A stretch of 64,000 bases of DNA. Origin: Thermocrispum municipale DSM 44069 (lineage in GTDB: Bacteria; Actinomycetota; Actinomycetes; Mycobacteriales; Pseudonocardiaceae). Below, piece after piece: positions 41,958-51,114 of the stretch (its first letter is position 1; each line of letters starts with the position of its first letter). The notes below the pieces were generated by a model that saw only the letters and a list, made by a program, of their open reading frames with translations, did no database searches and was not told where the DNA came from. Location of the stretch: the NCBI RefSeq assembly GCF_000427825.1, contig NZ_ATYT01000015.1, positions 1 through 64,000 of the forward strand. The letters are read 5' to 3'. The position numbers were made by a program, and so were the translations under genes.

Positions 41958-43109
41958 CTAGTTGACGCAAGGCGCGCGGCCGCCGCGGATCGGGTCGTTG
42001 TCCTGCTGCTGAACGCCGAACGCCGCCCCCGGCGAACTGCCACCGCCGCTCGACCGATGACCGGCTTTCGGCTTGATCAGGTCGCGGATGAACTTCCGCA
42101 CCTTGTTCGCGTCGACCACCACGATGCTCTGCTTGCCGTCCGGGCTGGTGCCCGCGATGTTCTCCACCGGGATGGTGACGAACTTGACCTGCCCGGACGA
42201 CAGGCCGCGAGCCTTGCGGGCGAACTCCAGGATGTCCAGGTCCTCGTCGAGCACCACGGACCGCCGCACGGCATCCACCAGCTTCCGCAGCTTGCGGTTG
42301 TCGGTCAGCGTGTCGGTGGACAGCACCTTGTGCAGCGCGGATGCCAGGAACGTCTGCTGCCGGACGATCCGGTCCAGGTCGCCACGCGGCAGGTTCTTGC
42401 GTTGCCGCACGTACGACAGCGCCTCGCCGCCGCTGATCGTCTGCCGCCCCGCACGGAAGTTCGCGCCGGAGTCGGCATCCGACGTCGCCGCGGCCAAGCA
42501 CACCTCGACACCGCCGAGGGCCTCGGTGAGCAGGTAGAACCCGAGCAGGCTGACCTCGGCGTAGTGGTCGATGCGCACCTTGGTGAAGTCCTGCACGGTC
42601 TGGATCAGCGCCTTGCGGCCGCGCTCGTCGGAGGCCCGCTCGATCTGTGCCCGGCTCATGCCGCCGCGCTGACGGAGCCGCGCGGCCTCGGCCACTTTCG
42701 CGGTGTTGAACGCCGAGTTGATCTTGGCTTTGCCGCCCGTCGGCACGTTCACCCAGCTGTCCCGCGGGATCGAGACCGCGCGCGGCGACCCGCCGTCCCG
42801 TGGGAAGCGCAAAATGATCAACGTGTCGGTGTTGACGCCGGTGGAGGCCTCGGTGCGCAGTTTGCGCAGCATCGCCGGTGAGAGCGGACGGCCCTGCGCG
42901 TCGGTGCGGCTGTCCGAGCCGACCAGCAGGATGTCCTCCGCGCCGTCATCGGTCGGTGGGGCGTTGGGGATGTCCTCCAGCGACGGGCTGCTGGTGACGC
43001 CCTCGCGGAAATCGTCCACTTTCAGGTACGTGTAGCCCGCCGCCACGATGGTGGCGACGGACAAGACGGCGATCACCAGGTTCCACGCCCGCCTCACCAT
43101 CGATTTCAT
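41958..43109 (-). CDS. LytR-CpsA-Psr (LCP) family cell-wall glycopolymer ligase
   Basis: 383-aa LCP protein. It has an N-terminal signal anchor (WNLVIAVLSVATIVAAGYTYL) and the catalytic extracellular LCP domain with ILLVGSDSRTD, GVNTDTLIILR, VSIPRDSWV, KINSAFNTA, LGGVEVCLAAA and GGEALSYVRQRKNLPRGDLDRIVRQQ. The conserved arginines and aspartates for polyprenyl-pyrophosphate binding are present. It should transfer a lipid-linked glycopolymer, probably arabinogalactan, onto peptidoglycan. It lacks the C-terminal LytR_C domain and ends with a Gly/Ser-rich tail. Upstream of and divergent from rmlB, whose product makes the rhamnose precursor for the same linkage. Confidence 0.93.
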   Translation of the reverse strand: MKSMVRRAWNLVIAVLSVATIVAAGYTYLKVDDFREGVTSSPSLEDIPNAPPTDDGAEDILLVGSDSRTDAQGRPLSPAMLRKLRTEASTGVNTDTLIILRFPRDGGSPRAVSIPRDSWVNVPTGGKAKINSAFNTAKVAEAARLRQRGGMSRAQIERASDERGRKALIQTVQDFTKVRIDHYAEVSLLGFYLLTEALGGVEVCLAAATSDADSGANFRAGRQTISGGEALSYVRQRKNLPRGDLDRIVRQQTFLASALHKVLSTDTLTDNRKLRKLVDAVRRSVVLDEDLDILEFARKARGLSSGQVKFVTIPVENIAGTSPDGKQSIVVVDANKVRKFIRDLIKPKAGHRSSGGGSSPGAAFGVQQQDNDPIRGGRAPCVN

Positions 43110-43182
43110 CAGGCAATAGTGAACCAGGCCGAACGCGATCGTGTGGAGCTATCCCTAGACTGTCGCGCGGTTGGAGGTATGC

Positions 43183-44172
43183 ATGCGGGTGGTCGTCACA
43201 GGCGGTGCCGGGTTCATCGGCTCGCACTACGTACGTCAGGCGCTCAGCGGCGCCTACGAGTCCTTGGCCGATGCGCGGATCGTGGTGCTGGACAAGCTCA
43301 CCTACGCGGGCAACGAGGAGAACCTCGCGCCGGTGGCCGACTCCGAACGGCTGGAGTTCGTGCGCGGTGACATCCGCGACGGCGAGCTGGTCCGCCGGGT
43401 GCTGCGTGGCGCGGACGCCGTGGTGCACTTCGCTGCGGAGTCCCACGTCGACCGCTCGATCGACGGCGCCGCGGAGTTCGTCTCCACCAACGTGCTGGGC
43501 ACTCAGACACTGCTGCAAGCAGCGCTGGAGGCCGAGGTCGGCCGGTTCGTGCACGTCTCCACCGACGAGGTGTACGGCTCCATCGAGCAGGGCTCGTGGC
43601 CGGAGGACCACCCGCTCGAGCCGAACTCGCCGTACTCGGCGTCCAAGGCGTCGTCCGACCTGCTGGCCCGCGCCTACCACCGCACGCACGGCTTGCCGGT
43701 GTGCATCACCCGCTGCTCGAACAACTACGGGCCGTACCAATACCCGGAAAAGGTCATCCCGTTGTTCGTGACCAACCTGCTCAACGGCAAGCCGGTGCCG
43801 CTGTACGGCGACGGCGGCAACGTGCGCGACTGGTTGCATGTCGACGACCACTGCCGGGGAATCCAGCTGGTGCTCGACGGCGGCCGCCCCGGCGAGGTCT
43901 ACAACATCGGCGGCGGGACCGAGCTGAGCAACAAGCAGCTGACCGGCCTGCTGCTGGAGGCTGTCGGTGCCGACTGGGACATGGTGGAATACGTGACCGA
44001 CCGCAAGGGTCACGACCGCCGCTACTCGGTCGACATCAGCAAGATCAGCTCGGAGTTGGGGTATCGTCCCGCGGTGCCGTTCACCGAAGGACTGGCCACC
44101 ACCGTGCGCTGGTACGTCGACAACCGAAGCTGGTGGGAACCGTTGCGCAAACGTGCAGGGCTGGACGGATGA
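43183..44172 (+). CDS. rmlB: dTDP-glucose 4,6-dehydratase
   Basis: 329-aa extended short-chain dehydrogenase. The NAD+ motif is VTGGAGFIGSHYV, with catalytic residues in HVSTDEVYGSI (Thr/Asp/Glu) and the YxxxK pair in SPYSASKASSDLL. Substrate motifs are SNNYGPYQYPEKVIPLF and GNVRDWLHVDDHCRGI. It makes dTDP-4-keto-6-deoxyglucose, the first committed step to dTDP-L-rhamnose. GGAGG five bases before ATG 43183 fixes the start. rmlD follows after ten bases. The other rhamnose genes rmlA and rmlC are not in this window. Confidence 0.96.
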   Translation: MRVVVTGGAGFIGSHYVRQALSGAYESLADARIVVLDKLTYAGNEENLAPVADSERLEFVRGDIRDGELVRRVLRGADAVVHFAAESHVDRSIDGAAEFVSTNVLGTQTLLQAALEAEVGRFVHVSTDEVYGSIEQGSWPEDHPLEPNSPYSASKASSDLLARAYHRTHGLPVCITRCSNNYGPYQYPEKVIPLFVTNLLNGKPVPLYGDGGNVRDWLHVDDHCRGIQLVLDGGRPGEVYNIGGGTELSNKQLTGLLLEAVGADWDMVEYVTDRKGHDRRYSVDISKISSELGYRPAVPFTEGLATTVRWYVDNRSWWEPLRKRAGLDG

Positions 44173-44182
44173 AGGCGACCGC

Positions 44183-45094
44183 ATGCAGGCACTGACGCTG
44201 CTGGTCCCGGGCGGAACCGGGCAACTGGGACAAGAGCTGGACAAGCAAGCGCGGCAAGCGGGCGCCGAGGTGCTCGCCCCTGGCAGCGCCCAACTCGACG
44301 TCACCAGCGCGAGCCAGGTCGTGTCCGCCGTGCGCGAGCTGGCCGAGCGGGCCCGCCGACGCCAGGCTCGACCGCTGGTGATCAACGCGGCCGCTTACAC
44401 CGCGGTCGATGCCGCCGAGACGGCCGAGCGCAAGGCTTTCGCGGTCAACGCAGACGGCCCGAGGCTGCTGGCCGCGGCGTGCACATCGGCTCAGGTGCCG
44501 CTGGTGCACGTGTCGACCGACTACGTCTTCTCCGGCGAGACCGACCGGCCGTACGAGCCGGACGACCCGTTGTCCCCGCGTAGCGCCTACGGCCGCACCA
44601 AGGCGGCAGGCGAGGTCGCGGTGATGAACTCCGGTGCCGACGCCTGGGTCGTGCGCACTGCCTGGGTCTACGGCGTCGGCGGCTCGAACTTCGTGCACAC
44701 CATCGCCCGGCTGGAGCGCGAGAAGGAAACCATCCGCGTGGTCGACGACCAGCACGGGTCACCGACGTCGGCGAAGGCGCTGGCGCGCGGGTTGCTGCAA
44801 CTCGGCGAGCGCATCGTCACCGGAGAGGGCCCGCCGCAGCGGACGTTGCACTGCACGTGCCAAGGCAGCACCACGTGGTTCGGCTTCGCCCGGGCGATCT
44901 TCGAGGAGCTGGGCGCCGATCCGGAGCGGGTGCAGCCGTGCTCGACGGAGGATTTCCCGCGTCCCGCACCCCGGCCGGCGCGCTCGGTGCTCTCGCCGAA
45001 GTCGTGGCTGGACGCCGGTCTCGACCCGCTGCCCGAGTGGCGTGAGGCGTTGGCCGCGTACGTGCGCGAGCACGGCGACGCGATCCGCGAGTAG
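44183..45094 (+). CDS. rmlD: dTDP-4-dehydrorhamnose reductase
   Basis: 303-aa NADPH-dependent reductase completing dTDP-L-rhamnose. It has the Rossmann loop LVPGGTGQLGQEL, INAAAYTAVDAAE, HVSTDYVFSGETDRPYEP, and the catalytic YxxxK in SAYGRTKAAGEVAV. The C-terminal part contains the substrate loops (WVVRTAWVYG, DQHGSPTSAKALA). The ATG at 44183 lies shortly after the rmlB stop, so the genes form an operon. Its stop is directly adjacent to that of the convergent glycosyltransferase gene (no spacer). Confidence 0.95.
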   Translation: MQALTLLVPGGTGQLGQELDKQARQAGAEVLAPGSAQLDVTSASQVVSAVRELAERARRRQARPLVINAAAYTAVDAAETAERKAFAVNADGPRLLAAACTSAQVPLVHVSTDYVFSGETDRPYEPDDPLSPRSAYGRTKAAGEVAVMNSGADAWVVRTAWVYGVGGSNFVHTIARLEREKETIRVVDDQHGSPTSAKALARGLLQLGERIVTGEGPPQRTLHCTCQGSTTWFGFARAIFEELGADPERVQPCSTEDFPRPAPRPARSVLSPKSWLDAGLDPLPEWREALAAYVREHGDAIRE

Positions 45095-46201
45095 TCAGCC
45101 GACGGCCTTGCGGTAGGCCTGCACGGTCAGCTCGGCGCACCTTCGCCAGGTGTACGTCGCGGCGTGGGCCCGGCGCGCCACCGACGCTTCGGGCGAGTGC
45201 GAGTCGGACACTGCCGTGTTCATCGCCGCGATCAAGGCGTCCACGTCCCCGTACGGCACCAGCTCGGCATGCCCGCCGGACACTTCCCGCAGCGCGGGGA
45301 CGTCGGTGCAGACGACCGGGACGTCGCACGCCATTGCCTCCAACACCGGCAGCCCGAAACCTTCGTCGCGCGACGGCAGCACCAACGCGCTCGCCCCGGC
45401 CATGACACTGCGCAGGTCGACGTCGGAGATGTACCCGGCGTGCTGTGAGCGCGGCGACGACTCGAACACGCCAGGGCCGATGTAGACCAGCGGCGGCAAC
45501 CCGGGGTCGGCCTGGTGCGCCTTGGACAGCCAGCGCAGCCCCTTGCGTGGGCCCGCGGCGCCGACGAACAGCAGGTACTTCGGGGGCAGCGACAAGCGCC
45601 GGCGCAGCTGCTCGCCGGGTGGGCGCGCGGTGAACCACGACGGGTCGACGCCCAGCGGGGTCACCACGATCTTGTCCCGGGCGACCTCGAGGCGTTCGGC
45701 GACCTGGTCGGCGACGGCCGCGGTCGGCGTGCAGATCGCCTTGGCGCGGCGTGCGCTGACCCGCACCAGCTGCGGCAGGTCGCTTTCGCCTGCGGATTCG
45801 GGTCGGTCGAGGAACGCGAGGTCGTGGATGGTCACCACACCGGCGGCGCGCAACGTGCCGGGCAGGACGAAGTTCGTCCCGTGCACCACATCGGCAGGGC
45901 CGGCGAACAGCTCGACCGGTGGGAAGCGGCTCCGCTTCCACGCCGCGCGCAGCGCACGGGCAGGCACCGGCATCCCTGCGGCGGTGACGCCGTGCGGCAG
46001 CACCCGCCGCAGCTTCCGCCAACCGCGCAGCGTGAACGCCACGCCGCGCGAGCGCACCTCGGGCATCGAGGCCAGCTCTTCGGACAACGAGACGGTGTAG
46101 CGTCCGACGCCGGTGCGTTCACCGAGCAAGGGGGTGCCGTCGAACAAGACCCGCAGCGGGGTCGCTTCCGGCTCGGACGCGGGCTGTGCCGACCTAGCCA
46201 C
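45095..46201 (-). CDS. Family 1 (GT4-like) glycosyltransferase
   Basis: 368-aa GT-B enzyme. The N-terminal domain starts VLFDGTPLLGERTGVGRYT, with HDLAFLDRPES. The C-terminal nucleotide-sugar domain has LLFVGAAGPRKGLRWL, ALVLPSRDEGFGLPVLEAMAC (the E-x7-E motif) and VPVVCTDVPALREVSGG. Likely retaining transferase adding mannose, rhamnose or a similar sugar in envelope glycan synthesis. GTG start overlaps the stop of the upstream bifunctional glycosyltransferase gene by eight bases, so the two are coupled. Donor and acceptor cannot be assigned. Confidence 0.9.
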   Translation of the reverse strand: MARSAQPASEPEATPLRVLFDGTPLLGERTGVGRYTVSLSEELASMPEVRSRGVAFTLRGWRKLRRVLPHGVTAAGMPVPARALRAAWKRSRFPPVELFAGPADVVHGTNFVLPGTLRAAGVVTIHDLAFLDRPESAGESDLPQLVRVSARRAKAICTPTAAVADQVAERLEVARDKIVVTPLGVDPSWFTARPPGEQLRRRLSLPPKYLLFVGAAGPRKGLRWLSKAHQADPGLPPLVYIGPGVFESSPRSQHAGYISDVDLRSVMAGASALVLPSRDEGFGLPVLEAMACDVPVVCTDVPALREVSGGHAELVPYGDVDALIAAMNTAVSDSHSPEASVARRAHAATYTWRRCAELTVQAYRKAVG

Positions 46202-48710
46202 GTCTGATGACCTTACGCAGCCGTCCGGCCACTCGTCGGCCGAGTTCGGTGACTCCGCCCGCGGCGAGGTACTCGCGGGCCAGTGCGACGTCGCGGCGGA
46301 TGCGCTCGCGGCCGCGCGGCTTCGGTTCGACGGTCAGATCGGCCGAGCCGGGCAGCCGGTCGGCGGCCGGGCGCGGGTCGCGGCAGAACTCCACCAGCGG
46401 CCGCAGCGCCTCCGGCCAGGTGTACCGCTGCGCCACCGCGGCCATCCGCTCGGTGCAGCCTGCGGCGAACTCCGCGTCGTACAGGCACTTCTCCAACGCC
46501 TCGGCCAGCGCATGGGGGTCCTCCGGCGGGACCACCACACCGAGCCCCTCGGCTCGCACCAGGTCGGCGAACGCGTCACCGTCCGTGGTGACGATCGGCA
46601 GCCCGGCCCACAGGTAGTCCAGCACTCGGGTGCGGAACGCGAACGTGGTCTCCACGTGCTGGTAGTGCGTGGTGACGCCGCAGTTGGCGTCCAGCAGCCA
46701 GTTCTGCCGCTCCGCGTACGGCACCCACTGCTGGTTGAAGAACACGTGCTTGCCGGTGAGCCCGAGCTCGTCGGCCAGTCGCACGCTGCGGGCCGCGATG
46801 GACATCTCGCCGACCTCGGGGTTGGGGTGCTTCATGCCGAGGAAGACCAGCCGCACGTCGCCGCGCCGCTCGCGCAGCCGGTCGACCGCCCGGATCAGCG
46901 TCAGCGGATCGAACCAGCTGTAGACACCGCCCGCCCAGATGATCACGTGGTCGGTGTCGGAGATTCCGTCGATGGTGGCGCGCAGTCCGGGCCCGGTTCG
47001 TCGCGGCGGCTGCTCCGGCAGCCCGAACGGCACCACGGCCAGCAACGACTGGGTCGTCGGGTCGGCGTCGTAGAGCCGCGGCGTGAGCCTGCCGATCGCC
47101 GCGAGATGGCCGAGCCACAAATGCCGCTGACGCTCGGAGGCGCACAGGAAGAAGTCGCCGCGCTCCAGTTGCGCGTCCAGCACCCTGGTCACCCCGGCGA
47201 CGTCGGCCGCCCGCCGGTCGTCCGGGGTGTCCTTGGACTGTTCGAGCAGCTCGAGGTGCATCGGGTCGTACAGGTCGCAGACCACGATCTTGCCGTTGTG
47301 CCGCTCCTTGAGCGCCGGGGCCATCTCCAGCACGTGGCCCTGCAGCACCACGATCTCGGCCCACGCGATCGGCTCGGCGAGGTCGCGGTGCCGGGCTTCG
47401 GCGACGGTGAATTCGGTGGCGGGGAGCTCGTCGAGTGCGTTCGCCGGATTGACCGTGACCAGCCGGACGTCGTGCTCGGCGGAGAGGATGCGCGCGATGT
47501 TCCACGCCCGGATCGCCGGCCCGGCCATCCGCCCGGAGATCGCGTCGCCGGTGATGACCAGCACCTTGCGGCGGTGACCGAACGCGCCGGCGATGCCGAA
47601 GACCTCGGTCAGGATGTCGTGCGCGGCGAGATAACGCGGAAGTGGGTAGGCGGGCTCGAGCGCCTTGCGCAGCAGCGGCAGCAGGTCGGCGTCGGAGCGG
47701 GTCCGGCTCGCCTGCACCCGCTCACGCTCCCGCTGCAGCTCGGGCAGCTGCTCGACGAACTGGTCGATGGCCAGCACCCCGGCGAGCGTGGTGCGGGGGA
47801 TCGGCACCGGGGAGGTCTCCGGCGGCGTGACCCCCGCGGCGAGATCGAGCTGCGTGGCGTCCAGTTCGCCCCGAGCCGTCGCACGCCGCACGGCCAGCGC
47901 GAGCGCCGCGGGCAGGGCACGAGCCAGCGTCTCGTCCGACAGGTTCTTGTAGAGCGCAGCCAACGCGTTGCGCTCGAGCAGGAACGTCTCCCTGCCGGAC
48001 TCCGGCTTGTCCAGCGCGTTCATCGTGCCGTGGTGCTCGTGGTAGGCCACCGACGCCGGCTCGTAGCACACTCTCCAGCCCAGCAGGTTCAACCGCCAGC
48101 CGAGGTCCACGTCCTCGTAGAACATGAACATCCGCTCGTCGAAGCCGCCGACCTCGGCGAACACCGACGCGCGCACGAACATCGCCGATCCGGTCGCGAA
48201 CAGCACGTCCTTGGCCTGGTCGAGCTCCTCGGCGGGCACTTCGGCCACCGGGCGTCCGGCGTGTCGCTTGTAGCCCATGCCGAACCAGGTCAGCCCGGCG
48301 TCGACGAAGTCGACGTGGGTGCCGTCGGAATCGAGCACCTTGCTGGCCACGGCGGCCACGGTCGGCTCGGCCTTGAGCACGTCGACGGCGGCACGAGCCC
48401 AATTCCGGTCCGGCCGCGCGTCGTTGTTCAGAAACGCCAGCACGCTGCCCTTGGCGTGTCGCGCGCCGAGGTTGCAGCCGCCCGCGAAGCCCCGGTTGAC
48501 CTCCGAACGCACCACCCGCACCCCGGGCAGCTGCTTGGCCGCCGCGGTGAGCTGGTCGGCGTCCGTGCCGCCGGAGGCGTTGTCCACGCAGATGACTTCG
48601 AGCTCGGGGTAGTCCAGGTCGGCGGTGATCCGCTCGAGGCAGTGCAGGGTGTCGGCCGCGCGGCGGAAATTGACCACGACGACCGAGAGCAGCGGATCGG
48701 CCTGCGCCAC
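46194..48710 (-). CDS. Bifunctional glycosyltransferase (GT2 N-terminal + GT1/GT4-like C-terminal)
   Basis: 838-aa two-domain enzyme. The N-terminal GT2 domain (about 1-260) has LSVVVVNFRRAADTLHCLE, VICVDNASGGTDA, VLAFLNNDARPD (DxD-like NND) and FMFYEDVDLGWRLNLLGW, a rhamnosyltransferase-like ED motif. A helical linker follows (about 260-390). The C-terminal GT-B domain (about 390-780) has VLVITGDAISGRMAGPAIRAWNIARIL and TRVLDYLWAGLPIVTTDGDAFADL. A basic tail ends the protein. Two transferases in one chain suggest sequential addition of two sugars. GTG start. It lies upstream of and overlaps the 45.1-kb GT1 gene. Product unknown, probably a surface polysaccharide or glycolipid. Confidence 0.9.
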   Translation of the reverse strand: MAQADPLLSVVVVNFRRAADTLHCLERITADLDYPELEVICVDNASGGTDADQLTAAAKQLPGVRVVRSEVNRGFAGGCNLGARHAKGSVLAFLNNDARPDRNWARAAVDVLKAEPTVAAVASKVLDSDGTHVDFVDAGLTWFGMGYKRHAGRPVAEVPAEELDQAKDVLFATGSAMFVRASVFAEVGGFDERMFMFYEDVDLGWRLNLLGWRVCYEPASVAYHEHHGTMNALDKPESGRETFLLERNALAALYKNLSDETLARALPAALALAVRRATARGELDATQLDLAAGVTPPETSPVPIPRTTLAGVLAIDQFVEQLPELQRERERVQASRTRSDADLLPLLRKALEPAYPLPRYLAAHDILTEVFGIAGAFGHRRKVLVITGDAISGRMAGPAIRAWNIARILSAEHDVRLVTVNPANALDELPATEFTVAEARHRDLAEPIAWAEIVVLQGHVLEMAPALKERHNGKIVVCDLYDPMHLELLEQSKDTPDDRRAADVAGVTRVLDAQLERGDFFLCASERQRHLWLGHLAAIGRLTPRLYDADPTTQSLLAVVPFGLPEQPPRRTGPGLRATIDGISDTDHVIIWAGGVYSWFDPLTLIRAVDRLRERRGDVRLVFLGMKHPNPEVGEMSIAARSVRLADELGLTGKHVFFNQQWVPYAERQNWLLDANCGVTTHYQHVETTFAFRTRVLDYLWAGLPIVTTDGDAFADLVRAEGLGVVVPPEDPHALAEALEKCLYDAEFAAGCTERMAAVAQRYTWPEALRPLVEFCRDPRPAADRLPGSADLTVEPKPRGRERIRRDVALAREYLAAGGVTELGRRVAGRLRKVIRRG

Positions 48711-48757
48711 GAAGGCTCCCTTCTCGCCCGGATGGTGCCCCGAAGATTAGCCGGAGC

Positions 48758-50059
48758 TCACTCCGTGGCGGACGCCCGGACCCTGCTGAAGTCCGACTCG
48801 GTCTGCCGCCAGGCCGCGGCGGCTTGTCCGTCCCCGTTGACGGCCAGCGCGACGCTCCACATGTGACTTTCCGCGGCCACCGTGTCGGGCCCGGACCACA
48901 CGCCTGCCGGAGGCCGGACCATCGCCTCGACCCGGTCATCGGCGCTGTCGGAGCGTGCGTTGACCAGCCACACCACGTGCGCGTTGCGCTCGTCGTCGAT
49001 GCCGACCTGGGGGCTGGCGCCTGCCGCGGTCAGTTCCTGCGGCGCGCTCCACGTGCCGCCTGTCGTGCGCGTCGCCGCCGCGACCGCGGACGCCGTGGAG
49101 TCGAGGTTGATCTGCCACACGGCGACCGCGTTGCCTTCGGCGTCCAGCGCGACCTCGGGCTTCACCGCATTGCGCGCCAGGTCGGACAACGACTGCGCGG
49201 CCGTCCAGCTACCGGTTCCGGTGCGCTGCGCGGCCTGCACCACCCGCCGCGAACTGCGCAAGACCCACAGCACTTGCGCGTTGCCGTTGTCGTCCACCGC
49301 GACCGCGGGTTCCTCGCCGTGCCGATCGGACCGGGACAACGTCGCGGCGGACTCCCACGACCCGTTCGGTGTGGCGCGGGCGGCTTTCACTCGGTCGATG
49401 CCCTCGCCGTCGGCGTCCTTCCACGTCGCGTAGGCCACCCCCGTCGTGGCCATGGCGATGTCGTGCTGCCTGCCCGACGCCGAGACGGCCTGCGGCGTGG
49501 CCCAGGTGGTGTCCCCGGCGTTGAGCCGCGACGTGCGCAGGCCGTTGCGCTGGTGCCACATCACGATGGCGTCGCCGCCTGCGTTGCCCGCCAGCCTCGG
49601 CCTGCTGACCCCGCCGGCGGCCGACACCGCCTTCGCCGCGTTCCACGAGCCGCCCGCCCCCAGCGTGGCGGCCATGATCCGGCGGCTGTCGGTCGGCGAC
49701 GCCGCCGCATCCTCCACCCATGCCGCCACCACGGCTCCGTTGTCGGACGCCACCACCTGAGGCTCCGCCGCATGGCGCTCGCTGTTGGACAATGTCACAG
49801 CTGAGGACCACGACCCGCCGGGCGAGCGGCGTGCCGCTTTGATCACGTCGACGTCGTTCGTGCGGCGTTCCGCCCACACCACGGTCGCCGTCCCGGAGCC
49901 GTCGATGGCGACCTGCTGTTGGCCGGCCACCCCTTCCGGTGCGGACACCGTGGCCGCCGGCGTCCACGACGCGGCGTGTGCGGGCCACGCGATCACGGTT
50001 GTCGCGGTGACCGCCGCCGCCACCACGGCCAGTCTTCGTGCGATGCGGGTGCGCGTCAT
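48758..50059 (-). CDS. Secreted beta-propeller-like repeat protein
   Basis: 433-aa exported protein with a Sec signal peptide (RRLAVVAAAVTATTVIAWPAHA, cleavage after AHA about residue 29). The mature part consists of about seven to eight repeats of roughly 50 residues. Each contains a GxWSxAxxLS-type strand and an AxVVWxxx strand (GSWSSAVTLSNSERHAAEPQVVA; GNAQVLWVLRSSRR), which suggests a beta-propeller. No catalytic motif is recognised. ATG 50059. Placed among glycosyltransferase genes on the same strand, it may bind cell-surface glycan, but that is inference. Confidence 0.8.
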   Translation of the reverse strand: MTRTRIARRLAVVAAAVTATTVIAWPAHAASWTPAATVSAPEGVAGQQQVAIDGSGTATVVWAERRTNDVDVIKAARRSPGGSWSSAVTLSNSERHAAEPQVVASDNGAVVAAWVEDAAASPTDSRRIMAATLGAGGSWNAAKAVSAAGGVSRPRLAGNAGGDAIVMWHQRNGLRTSRLNAGDTTWATPQAVSASGRQHDIAMATTGVAYATWKDADGEGIDRVKAARATPNGSWESAATLSRSDRHGEEPAVAVDDNGNAQVLWVLRSSRRVVQAAQRTGTGSWTAAQSLSDLARNAVKPEVALDAEGNAVAVWQINLDSTASAVAAATRTTGGTWSAPQELTAAGASPQVGIDDERNAHVVWLVNARSDSADDRVEAMVRPPAGVWSGPDTVAAESHMWSVALAVNGDGQAAAAWRQTESDFSRVRASATE

Positions 50060-50165
50060 CGGCTATCCCTTTCCGGCCGCCGGGTTGTGGCGGCCTCCGC
50101 CCTCGGATCGTCCCGCCGGTGTCGGTTGTGCCGCCCCGGCGGAACAGCGTCCCTGGTGCTCAGCG

Positions 50166-51095
50166 TCAGCGGCCGACCCACGTGCGCCACACGCGGCGAC
50201 GCGTGGCTGCCTTGACTCCGGCCAGCGATCGTCGGGCACGCAGCGCGGTCGGCAGCATACGAAGCGTCTCGCCGAGCACTCGTAGACGCAACGAGATACG
50301 GAAGTTCGGGGTTCGGGGTGCCGTGCGGAACGGCAGCAGCGCGGTGATGACGGCGAAGCGGATCAGCTCGGTGATCGCGACACCGGCGGGCGCGCACCGC
50401 GCCAGCATCAGCAGGCGGTTGCGCTCGTTCCAGCGGTGGAAATCCCGCGACCCGATGTTCGTGCTGGCGCCATGGGCGTGCACCACGACGGCCTGCGGGA
50501 CGGACACCACACGCCACCCGGCCAGGCGCAGCCGCCACGACGTGTCGGTGTCTTCGTAGTAGCAGAAGAACTCCGCGGGGACGCCGCCGACTTTGCGCAG
50601 ACTGCTGGTGCGAACCACGGCAGCGCCGCCGCAGAAACCGAAGACGTCGGTGGACACCGCGCGGGTGAGGTCCCGGCCGTAACCGAGCGGGGTGAGGGCT
50701 ACACCCACGGACTGGGTGCGGCCCGCGCTGTCGACCAGGCGGGCGCTGGCCGCGGCCACGTTCTGCTCGGCATCCAGGGCGTGCTCCATGCGCGCCAGCC
50801 AATCCGGCGCGGGGGCGGCGTCGTCGTTGAGCCACGCCATGTAGCGAGTTCGTACCCGGGGGAGCGCAGCGGCGAGCGCACCCGCGTACCCGGTGTTGCG
50901 CTCCAGACGCAGCACTTCTGGCTTGCTCGGATGCTGCGCGACCACGTCGGCCGTGCCGTCGTCGGAGGCGTTGTCGACCACCAGGATCCGGTGCTTGCGT
51001 TCTTGCGCGGACAACGCGTCCAGGCATGCGCCGATGTGGGCAGCCCCGCGCCAGGTCACGACCACCACGGTGGTTGACGCTTCGGTGTCCGCCAC
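50166..51095 (-). CDS. GT2-family glycosyltransferase
   Basis: 309-aa transferase with a GT-A fold. It has the N-terminal strand STTVVVVTWRGAAHIGACLDAL, LVVDNASDDGTADVV, YMAWLNDDAAPAPDWLARME (NDD in place of DxD), and FCYYEDTDTSWRLRLAGW (ED motif). The family includes rhamnosyltransferases such as WbbL. The C-terminal 60 residues are basic and helical, possibly membrane-associating. GTG 51095 follows a minus-strand -10-like TATTCT by eight bases. An upstream in-frame ATG at 51116 would share bases with the divergent gene's ATG. Sugar specificity unknown. Confidence 0.88.
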   Translation of the reverse strand: MADTEASTTVVVVTWRGAAHIGACLDALSAQERKHRILVVDNASDDGTADVVAQHPSKPEVLRLERNTGYAGALAAALPRVRTRYMAWLNDDAAPAPDWLARMEHALDAEQNVAAASARLVDSAGRTQSVGVALTPLGYGRDLTRAVSTDVFGFCGGAAVVRTSSLRKVGGVPAEFFCYYEDTDTSWRLRLAGWRVVSVPQAVVVHAHGASTNIGSRDFHRWNERNRLLMLARCAPAGVAITELIRFAVITALLPFRTAPRTPNFRISLRLRVLGETLRMLPTALRARRSLAGVKAATRRRVWRTWVGR

Positions 51096-51114
51096 GATCA
51101 CCGAGAATAGGCGC